Source: a virus | Virus record (IMG/VR): IMGVR_UViG_3300023184_000225 | Coordinates: 1 to 45,087 of that record | Strand: one strand, 5' to 3' | DNA length: 45,087 nucleotides | Part shown: positions 1 to 6,149 of the stretch, one piece after another | Numbering within the stretch: position 1 is the stretch's first letter | Layout: the number at the start of each line of letters is the position of its first letter | Position numbers and translations under genes: made by a program | Notes under the pieces: generated by a model | Databases searched by the model: none | Seen by the model: only the letters and a program-made list of their open reading frames with translations | What the model was told of the DNA's origin: nothing

Positions 1-1700
1 TAGGTGTATTCAGAGTTTTCGTGGATACGACTTTCAGCCACTGGCACACCAGCATGTTTAAGCATGGCATCAAGTTCTGCGTTTTCGGCCATGCCTCTTT
101 TTCTAATGGCTGGATTGGTAGCATCACCGTAGCCGCCTTGTTTTGCCCAGTCATAAGGTTCTACTTCGTCTGGTGTAACTCTGGCTCCTTTGCCAATTGC
201 TTGTTTAACTCCGGCAACTCTTTTGCCTTGAAAGTTAGCATACGGATTGCCTTCTGGTCCTTTTAGTCGAGCAGCCACGCCACCTGCCCAGCCAGCTTGG
301 CCAGCTGCTTTTCTAGCATAACTGCTCAGTGTTGCTGGACTCAATTCATCCAACTGATCTTCTGCCACAGCTGGTTCAGGAGCAGTGCCCGGTGCTTGTT
401 GTCCAGCAGCAGGTGCCACTGGCTGTTGTTGGTCAGCAGCAGGGGTGGTGTTCATTTGAATGCCAAGTTGTTGCAGTCGGGCCTGCACATCTGTGTCATC
501 CCAGATATTAGCACGAGGATCTTGGTCAGCCAAGTCAGACAGAATGTCAAACAATACATCATCGCCAATCACATCATACAGTTGTTCTTTGGCATTGGTA
601 GCGTCTGGACCAACAATGAGTTCTTGACTCATGAGTCTATCCAATTTGGTTTGTGCTTCTGGAGTGTCTGGCAAGGACCAGGTGCCCTCCATTACATTAT
701 TTGCCCAATCTTCAAAAATTTGTGCTTCTTTCATGGTATTTGTTTCCTGTTGTATTCTTGCTAACATTGGCAAGGCTTGTTCTATTCTGGGATCAATGCG
801 AGTTTCCACAAATAGATTTTTTAAATCTTCGACTACCAATTCTGAATCAGAGATATCAGCAGGAGACCAAGATTCAAAATATTGATTGTATCCGTGTGAT
901 GAGGATAGTGTTTTGAGATTACGCTGTAGGTTAGTGTAATACATGTTGGTTTCAGTCACAAGCTCGCCAGCAACACCTTCAAATACTTTTTTCTGGTTGG
1001 CTCTACGAAACTGTGACAGCACATTCAGTTGTTCAACTATTTGTGAAATGTGTTGACCACGAATGTCATAAGGATTGCCGCCTTGTTTCACATGTTCAAC
1101 CATGGCTCTACCACCTGCCAGCTTTTTAAATGGCAGTTTGAATCGCTCACCGTCGGCTGTTTCAATAAACAAACTTTCTACATAACGGAAACGAGCATCG
1201 TTTTCTTCAAGATTGCGATTGTGTTTGATCATCAGTCTGGCTTGTGTTGGCTCTCCGGCATAGCTGATTTTCTTGTTGCCATAGTAGCTTTCAAACAATC
1301 CTTCTTTGATTGCTGCCATGCCAGCCATGGTGTATTTGAGTCTGTTTATATTGTCCAGTTTAAACCCGCCACGTATTTTGCTGTTGCGCACAGCAAATGA
1401 TTTTAGTTGTTCTAAAAATTGGTACCATTCGGTTTTGTCTTCTGCGTCCATTCCGCGGCCAAGATTGTCACCGTAAAACACTGTCATCCCGTTGTCACTG
1501 CTCAACAAGATCACAACTGTGCCGTAGTTCTTGCCAGACTGCGCTACCCAGTTAAACGTAAACATGTCAGCGGCGCTGGGATCAGGTGCACCAGTTGCAT
1601 CCACAGGCGGTTTGCCGGTGTTTATATCCAGAGATTCTGGATTAAAGTTACGAGTGATCAAAAGATCGTTAAGCGCCTGAGACGGTGATGAAGTTACCAT
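1..1700 (-). CDS. Large virion-associated protein, C-terminus outside the window (partial)
   Basis: The minus strand is open from an ATG at 1700 to the left edge, giving 566 codons without a stop; the end of the gene is missing. I do not recognise a named family. The first ~390 residues look globular (an early stretch with FYGDN, then KLDNINRLKYTMAG and RFRYVESLF). A Pro/Gln/Ala-rich linker follows near residues 415-445, and then a segment beginning LSPATLSSYARKAAG that resembles C-terminal pieces of other T4-like aquatic phage structural proteins. Near the edge it carries LDAMLKHAGVPVAE, a motif shared with the 903-aa protein in this window. It lies directly downstream of gp17. A late-promoter-like box CATAAATA is 7 nt before the ATG and there is no Shine-Dalgarno. 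A structural or head-associated role is inferred from position only. Confidence 0.7.
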   Translation of the reverse strand, partial: MVTSSPSQALNDLLITRNFNPESLDINTGKPPVDATGAPDPSAADMFTFNWVAQSGKNYGTVVILLSSDNGMTVFYGDNLGRGMDAEDKTEWYQFLEQLKSFAVRNSKIRGGFKLDNINRLKYTMAGMAAIKEGLFESYYGNKKISYAGEPTQARLMIKHNRNLEENDARFRYVESLFIETADGERFKLPFKKLAGGRAMVEHVKQGGNPYDIRGQHISQIVEQLNVLSQFRRANQKKVFEGVAGELVTETNMYYTNLQRNLKTLSSSHGYNQYFESWSPADISDSELVVEDLKNLFVETRIDPRIEQALPMLARIQQETNTMKEAQIFEDWANNVMEGTWSLPDTPEAQTKLDRLMSQELIVGPDATNAKEQLYDVIGDDVLFDILSDLADQDPRANIWDDTDVQARLQQLGIQMNTTPAADQQQPVAPAAGQQAPGTAPEPAVAEDQLDELSPATLSSYARKAAGQAGWAGGVAARLKGPEGNPYANFQGKRVAGVKQAIGKGARVTPDEVEPYDWAKQGGYGDATNPAIRKRGMAENAELDAMLKHAGVPVAESRIHENSEYT

Positions 1701-1707
1701 AGTGTTA

Positions 1708-1715
1708 TATTTATG
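1708..1715 (-). promoter_or_regulatory. T4-type late promoter box CATAAATA
   Basis: CATAAATA on the minus strand differs by one base from the T4 late consensus TATAAATA. It lies 7 nt before the ATG at 1700. With T4 spacing, transcription would start about 2 nt before the ATG. Confidence 0.6.
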
Positions 1716-3284
1716 TCAATGAAGCACAGATATGAAAGGCATGGGCTCAATTATTGTGTCTCCGTGATCCCTCAACTGCGTTTCTACGTCTGAATAATAG
1801 CTCTGTAAAACAGTCATCATACGCACTGCCAATATGCTGGCCATTATAAGATCGTCTGTTTCGCCAATTTTTGCAGCATATCCCAGTCCTGATGCCACAA
1901 ATGTTTTTAATTCACTTATTAAACTTCTAGAATTAACAGTCATACGCCCTGATTCTATTAGATTTTTCAATTTAGAACAGGCACTCAGTTTGGTTTTGTT
2001 GGTGGTATTGAACCCTTTTCTAAAGCGTCTAGAAGTTGAGCTTGCAGTGTCGCTTAAAAAATATCCCGGAATGTTTTCTTCACCGTATTCAGCAATGCTG
2101 ATTAGTGCAGCTTCACCAATGGTGTTGTTCTCCACTGAGTAGTAGATGCTTTTGTCATCTTGAACTGTTTCATGCAGATGTTTTATGATATCGGCTAGTA
2201 TGCGTATTTGTTCAGGTATGGGAGTGAGATTGTGTCGCCATTCTCCCACTTGCCGAGTGGTGTTGGCTTCAAAAATTTGTATGGCAGCCGGATCGCCACC
2301 GGTGCCCAAGCTGGGATCCAATGCCACCACATACACTTGATCTTTGCGTATGGGTTCATACCACCGCACCTGTCCAGTTTTGTATGTGGGTTCTTTGCCA
2401 GTTAAATCCAACAGCTTGATTGGAGCAATTAGTGTTTCGTCATTGATAATGAATTCGCAACCCATTTCTCTGCGAAAACGATCTTCGCCTAATGCTGCCC
2501 GTGATTGTATTGCCCAAGTTTCATCTCGGTCTGGATGTTCGTTCCAGTAGCTGCGAAATGCTCTGAATCCATTGATGCCTAGTTCTGTAGCATTGCCATG
2601 ATCATCTTCGCACTTGTTGGCGCCTTTCCACAAGAACGCAAACTGATCTTCGTCTGAGTTAGGAGTTGATGTAATAATTGCTTTACCACCAGTGGCCAGT
2701 GTGGGTGAAATAGAAGTCCAAAACTCTTTGGCAATGGTGGGTCGCACATACGCAAACTCGTCAGCGTACAGCAAGGATATTGACATACCCCGGCCGGTTG
2801 TTTCTGTTGTGGTTGCAGAAACTATGCGTGATCCATTTTCAAAGTCAATTGACCCTTTGTTATAGCTGGTTACACCAGCGCGAATAAAATCAGGACACAG
2901 TTCATATGCGTATCTAATACGTTGCATGATCTCTTGTGCGCCTGTGTACTTGTGTGCAGCAACTAGAATGGTCGAGTCCGGCACAAACATAGCATACCAC
3001 AGCAAGTATCCAGCAGCTGATGTAGACTTACCAGTCTGTCTAGGCATCATTGATATGGAAAACCGATAGTTGTGATATGTGTTGATCAGACGTTTCTGAT
3101 ATTCAAACGGATGATACACCATTTTTCCCTGTGTGGGATGTTGAATGTAGAAAAAATGGTCCATGAAATACGCAGGTCCAGTAACTGGATCTGCGCAGGC
3201 TAGAAAATGTTCCAGTTCCTGATCACTGAATATTTGTTGACGGTGCGGCGATTTAACTAATACGCCTTCTAATGACTTGGCCAT
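1716..3284 (-). CDS. gp17: Terminase large subunit gp17 (DNA-packaging ATPase and nuclease)
   Basis: This is the motor that translocates DNA into the prohead and cuts the concatemer. The 522-residue product has the T4 gp17 layout. Walker A-type PRQTGKST is at residues 81-88, Walker B LLYADE at 171-176, and the coupling motif TSTPN at 205-209. An RNase H-fold nuclease domain follows, with acidic residues D323 (VVALDPSLG), E385 (YYSVENN) and D477/D478 (ETDDLIMA), matching T4 D401, E458 and D542 in order and context. It is shorter than T4 gp17 (610 aa), mainly at the ends. The start at 3284 follows the SGNH gene by 7 nt. A degenerate late box GTTAAATA overlaps that gene's stop codon. Its usual partner gp16 lies about 6.2 kb upstream instead of adjacent. 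Confidence 0.96.
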   Translation of the reverse strand: MAKSLEGVLVKSPHRQQIFSDQELEHFLACADPVTGPAYFMDHFFYIQHPTQGKMVYHPFEYQKRLINTYHNYRFSISMMPRQTGKSTSAAGYLLWYAMFVPDSTILVAAHKYTGAQEIMQRIRYAYELCPDFIRAGVTSYNKGSIDFENGSRIVSATTTETTGRGMSISLLYADEFAYVRPTIAKEFWTSISPTLATGGKAIITSTPNSDEDQFAFLWKGANKCEDDHGNATELGINGFRAFRSYWNEHPDRDETWAIQSRAALGEDRFRREMGCEFIINDETLIAPIKLLDLTGKEPTYKTGQVRWYEPIRKDQVYVVALDPSLGTGGDPAAIQIFEANTTRQVGEWRHNLTPIPEQIRILADIIKHLHETVQDDKSIYYSVENNTIGEAALISIAEYGEENIPGYFLSDTASSTSRRFRKGFNTTNKTKLSACSKLKNLIESGRMTVNSRSLISELKTFVASGLGYAAKIGETDDLIMASILAVRMMTVLQSYYSDVETQLRDHGDTIIEPMPFISVLH

Positions 3285-3288
3285 GATC

Positions 3289-3296
3289 TATTTAAC
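3289..3296 (-). promoter_or_regulatory. Possible late promoter box GTTAAATA before gp17
   Basis: GTTAAATA has two mismatches to TATAAATA and lies 4 nt before the gp17 ATG. It contains the TAA stop of the upstream gene. It is weak on its own and is listed because the same arrangement recurs elsewhere in the window. Confidence 0.3.
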
Positions 3297-4029
3297 GGTT
3301 AATTCGTTCGGCAATATAATCTGCAGCCACAGAGTGAAATTTTGGACCAGCATGATGGCCGCATCGAGACCAATCAACTGGTTGCAATTTGTCCCAATTT
3401 TCTTTGCTTATTTCGGCCATTGAAAATTTATAGTAAGGCACTTTGTTTTTTTCACATACCCATTGCATGGCGTTGGTATTTTTTTCCTGATTCAAGTTGT
3501 AGTTTTCTTCATGAGCATACCATGCGTTTATTGTGGCTTTTATATCAGCAGAACTAACAGGTGCATGTGGAGAACTGACAGCCTGCCATTGATTGTCTAC
3601 ATATACTTCAAACCCGGCTTTTTCGCCGCCAAGTTGGATGACCATTGTTACGTTCAACTGGGAAATGTAATTTTTTAAAACTCGATACATGGTATCCAGA
3701 CACCCAGTGCCAGTTGCTAGATTCCAAATTGGTACATTTATTTTTTTACTCAATTGTTCGGACCATGTTTGAGACTGATGCAATCCTACTCCCACTGTGG
3801 GACTACTGCCCAATATTATAATTCTTTCGGACTGATCAAAATCATCTGTGCGGAATCCGCCACTGTTGAATCTATATTCTATCACACTGTTGTTTGACCA
3901 ACCAGACTGTGTCCAAGTTGGATAAAATGCCGGATCGTTGAGTAATCTTTGAGTCTTGGGACGATCAGTTCCAACCCAATTTAAAGTTAAATTGGCATAC
4001 TGAGAATAATTGTGTAGGCAATGCTCCAT
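3292..4029 (-). CDS. SGNH/GDSL-hydrolase-like protein
   Basis: The 245-residue product resembles SGNH-fold esterases found in aquatic phages. FNSGGFRTDDF (residues 54-64) leads into a first-block motif IILGSSPTVGVGL (71-83), where S75 or S76 is the candidate nucleophile. NLATGTGCLD (103-112) fits block II. A C-terminal H-rich segment RCGHHAGPKFHSVAAD (222-237) fits the catalytic Asp/His block. The block III asparagine is not obvious (IQLGGEKA), so activity is uncertain. The frame is open further, to an ATG at 4143. I prefer the ATG at 4029 because it lies 7 nt after the nuclease stop, whereas the longer form would overlap the nuclease by over 100 bases. A role in modifying cell-surface glycans or lipids is inference. 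Confidence 0.7.
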   Translation of the reverse strand: MEHCLHNYSQYANLTLNWVGTDRPKTQRLLNDPAFYPTWTQSGWSNNSVIEYRFNSGGFRTDDFDQSERIIILGSSPTVGVGLHQSQTWSEQLSKKINVPIWNLATGTGCLDTMYRVLKNYISQLNVTMVIQLGGEKAGFEVYVDNQWQAVSSPHAPVSSADIKATINAWYAHEENYNLNQEKNTNAMQWVCEKNKVPYYKFSMAEISKENWDKLQPVDWSRCGHHAGPKFHSVAADYIAERINR

Positions 4030-4036
4030 CAACAAA

Positions 4037-4849
4037 TTATTCAGCTCGCCCGCACTTTTGTCGTTTGGCGTTGGTGAGTGCGCCAAAGTCCACTGGCCAT
4101 TCTGTGCCAGGTGCAATTTCCTTGGCAGCGGGCGGTAAGGCAAATCTTACTCCAGCATACTCTTGTATCTGCGCAACAGGAGCACGAAACTTGGTCAAGT
4201 CGTTGCCCAAGTTAACATAAGGTTTGACATGTGGAAAAATCCAGCCGGCCACTTGCCCTGTGGCCTGATTAATCACCAGCTTGTAGTAGCCATGTGGCAC
4301 CACAACACCGTTGCCAATTGTAGGGTCATTTGCATTGTACATGGCACCTACAAAGATTGTGTATGGCTGGTTCAGTTGCACAGCCCAACCACGCACTGCG
4401 GTTTCTAACAGTTTCCAAATACCACGGTTGAGACTTCCATGTTGTGGATACATATTGGTCATTAGGAATGATTCGTACTCTACTTGTTGGCTCCATGATA
4501 AGTCGCCATCAGGAGCAGCATGCCCTTTGTCGTAGCCTGTGCCTGCATAGTCGTCTGGTCTTGCACCACCTGGCACTGATTGATCAGCAACAAATGCGTT
4601 TGTTCGTGGAAAGCAGCCTAGTGCGTTTTGTGGCTGTAGAGTGTAAGCGACATAAACAGGAATCTTTGCAGGTGCATCATAGGCCACTAGATATGCTTCT
4701 CTGCAGATGGCATGTGCTAGGCGGGCTGTTTGTGCCCATCCCCAAGGTGAGTGTATCTGACAGGCTTGTGCAGGTAGCGGAGCACGTTGGTCCCAGGCTT
4801 GAGACGACATGCTGACCACAATCAGCAGTATAGCTAATATTTTTTTCAT
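4037..4849 (-). CDS. Secreted DNA/RNA non-specific endonuclease (NucA/EndoG/Serratia family)
   Basis: This is a 270-residue beta-beta-alpha-metal nuclease with an N-terminal export signal. MKK, a hydrophobic run ILAILLIVVSM and SSQAW (residues 1-19) form a typical signal peptide with cleavage near A18. The active-site motif YDKGH is at 106-110 (DRGH in the family), with H110 as general base. N141 in SLNRGIW is the metal ligand and E149 follows. The H-to-N spacing of 31 and N-to-E spacing of 8 match Serratia nuclease (30 and 8). The family cleaves single- and double-stranded DNA and RNA. It sits among head genes, preceded by AAGG at SD distance and a degenerate late box. A signal peptide on a late phage nuclease points to the periplasm or medium rather than genome packaging. 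Destroying competing DNA or nucleotide scavenging are inferences. Confidence 0.88.
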   Translation of the reverse strand: MKKILAILLIVVSMSSQAWDQRAPLPAQACQIHSPWGWAQTARLAHAICREAYLVAYDAPAKIPVYVAYTLQPQNALGCFPRTNAFVADQSVPGGARPDDYAGTGYDKGHAAPDGDLSWSQQVEYESFLMTNMYPQHGSLNRGIWKLLETAVRGWAVQLNQPYTIFVGAMYNANDPTIGNGVVVPHGYYKLVINQATGQVAGWIFPHVKPYVNLGNDLTKFRAPVAQIQEYAGVRFALPPAAKEIAPGTEWPVDFGALTNAKRQKCGRAE

Positions 4850-4874
4850 TGTTGACCTTGTAGTAATGTACGGC

Positions 4875-4882
4875 TATTTACC
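4875..4882 (-). promoter_or_regulatory. Possible late promoter box GGTAAATA before the nuclease gene
   Basis: GGTAAATA (two mismatches to TATAAATA) lies 25 nt before the nuclease ATG and includes the TAA stop of the upstream gene. An AAGG ribosome binding site lies between the box and the ATG. Confidence 0.3.
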
Positions 4883-5264
4883 GTGGGTAGCCAGCAAATG
4901 CTTTTACAGGGCTTGTTTTGTCCACAAAGTCAGGCTCTGTACTAGTGGGTGTAGATACCATTTTCTTGCCACCAGGTGTGTTGGTCATTGCCAATGCTCG
5001 GTCAATTACTTGAGCAACACTTGCAGCCATGCCTTCAATCACACCGTGTTCGCCAAATGCGGTTTCGGCACTCCAAGGAGGTATATTGTCAGTGATACCG
5101 TCGGTGCCGGCGTCGCTTCTGGCACGGGCCAGAGCCACACCAAATCTATAACTGCGATAGGGATCAGCTGCACTCAGCCCTGGAATCACATAAGTGTAAC
5201 GCATGGGATCTGCATACTCGGGTGGCAAGTTGGCTTGCTCGGTAATAAACTCTCGAGCTCTCAT
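4878..5264 (-). CDS. Small protein with capsid-targeting-like N-terminus, paralogue A
   Basis: This 128-residue protein begins MRAREFITEQ. That resembles the T4 capsid targeting sequence MKTYQEFIAEA of internal proteins IPI-III, which prohead protease gp21 cuts after (L/I)xE; here ITE is at residues 7-9. It ends SPVKAFAGYPR. Both ends match the adjacent gene (MRAQEFVTE...SPVKGFSGYPR), while the middles differ, so the two are paralogues or share terminal modules. The start codon overlaps the stop of the upstream paralogue as ATGA, indicating translational coupling. No enzymatic motif was seen. The inferred role is a protein packaged inside the head; direct evidence is only the N-terminal similarity and the morphogenesis context. 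Confidence 0.75.
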   Translation of the reverse strand: MRAREFITEQANLPPEYADPMRYTYVIPGLSAADPYRSYRFGVALARARSDAGTDGITDNIPPWSAETAFGEHGVIEGMAASVAQVIDRALAMTNTPGGKKMVSTPTSTEPDFVDKTSPVKAFAGYPR

Positions 5265-5644
5265 CTTGGATATCCCGAAAATCCTTTTACAGGACTGACT
5301 TTATGAGTATCCGGTGTTTCTAAGCTGCGATGATCACTTATAGTGTGAATGTGCTCTGACCCAATAGTCTTCATGGCACCATGTACCATGTTGTCTTCTT
5401 CTTTGGTATAAGGATGAGCTGTGTTGTATTTTTCAACCCAGCTGGCTGGATCCATTTGGTCTCTTGGTATGGCTTTTGGACTTTTTCCATCATGCATGGC
5501 CATGGCCATCATCATACGATTCATGTGATTGCTACGATCGTAACCGCCATTGTCACGCATGGTATGAGCACCTGGCATAGCATTGTCTGCGCCGCCGGGT
5601 ATTTTACCTTTGCGATCTTCAGTGACGAATTCTTGTGCTCGCAT
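5261..5644 (-). CDS. Small protein with capsid-targeting-like N-terminus, paralogue B
   Basis: The 127-residue product starts MRAQEFVTED and ends SPVKGFSGYPR, pairing it with the downstream paralogue. The middle is Met/His/Asp-rich (HMNRMMMAMAMHDG near residues 39-52) and includes WVEKYNTAHPYTKEED. The frame extends to an upstream ATG at 5764, but that would overlap the previous gene by 119 bases. The ATG at 5644 lies one base after that gene's stop and reproduces the paralogue's start. The predicted gp21-type site would be VTE (residues 7-9), a weaker match than I/L-x-E. Function is unknown; packaging into the capsid is inferred. Confidence 0.7.
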   Translation of the reverse strand: MRAQEFVTEDRKGKIPGGADNAMPGAHTMRDNGGYDRSNHMNRMMMAMAMHDGKSPKAIPRDQMDPASWVEKYNTAHPYTKEEDNMVHGAMKTIGSEHIHTISDHRSLETPDTHKVSPVKGFSGYPR

Positions 5645-5645
5645 G

Positions 5646-5969
5646 TTATCTGCCGTTTGAACCAGCTGTGGCTGACGTTGCTGCGCCAATTGCTGTGGCA
5701 GTAAAGCCTGTACCTGTAATGATGTTGAGATAATTGCCCACACCCACATAATACTGTTGAACACTATTGCCTGGAATCACTATTGCATTTGCATAGATGT
5801 TACCAGTTGCAGTGCTCATACTTGCGTTTGCTGGAACTCCATTTGCTTGAACATAAGTTAATTGCACTGCGGAAACTTGAAAAGTCACATTGGCAGTGGT
5901 AGTGGCAATTTCAACTTTGTCAGTAGTCCAGGCCACGTTTGATACTGCATTGACAACTTGAATAGCCAT
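5646..5969 (-). CDS. Small Thr/Ala/Val-rich putative structural protein
   Basis: This is a 107-residue protein rich in Ala, Thr, Val and Asn, with alternating hydrophobic stretches (VEIATTTANVTFQVSAVQL; later NYLNIITGTGFTATAIG) that suggest an all-beta domain. No enzymatic residues, signal peptide or membrane segment are visible. Its start overlaps the previous stop as TAATG and its stop is one base before the next ATG, so it is embedded in a coupled operon of head-associated genes. A small decoration or fibre-like virion protein is plausible, but I do not recognise the family. Confidence 0.7.
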   Translation of the reverse strand: MAIQVVNAVSNVAWTTDKVEIATTTANVTFQVSAVQLTYVQANGVPANASMSTATGNIYANAIVIPGNSVQQYYVGVGNYLNIITGTGFTATAIGAATSATAGSNGR

Positions 5970-6148
5970 TATGTTAGTCCTTTGTTAAGATCTGTCACGC
6001 CCACAGGGCGAAACAAATTTGTAGTTTGTGTGATCACACCAGGTATCATGGCTGGTTGATTACGTACCTCTGAAGGTGTGGGTGCTGGCGGATGACGTTC
6101 CGCCAGTCGTTTCATTGTGTCAGTATAGTTGTTGTACTGTTGTGTCAT
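5969..6148 (-). CDS. Short hypothetical protein, 59 aa
   Basis: A short open frame begins MTQQYNNYTDTMKRLAERHP, continues with PAPTPSEVRN and ends VTDLNKGLT. It fills the gap between the 903-aa and 107-aa genes exactly: its ATG is one base after the upstream TAA, and its own TAA overlaps the next ATG (TAATG). This end-to-end packing is the main evidence that it is real. The composition is hydrophilic with a proline-rich middle and no membrane segment. Function is unknown; a head-associated small protein is likely from context. Confidence 0.65.
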   Translation of the reverse strand: MTQQYNNYTDTMKRLAERHPPAPTPSEVRNQPAMIPGVITQTTNLFRPVGVTDLNKGLT

Positions 6149-6149
6149 T

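Noticed and set aside
4030-4143. N-terminal extension of the SGNH-like gene to an ATG at 4143
   Set aside because: It would overlap the nuclease gene by over 100 bases; the ATG at 4029 right after the nuclease stop is simpler.
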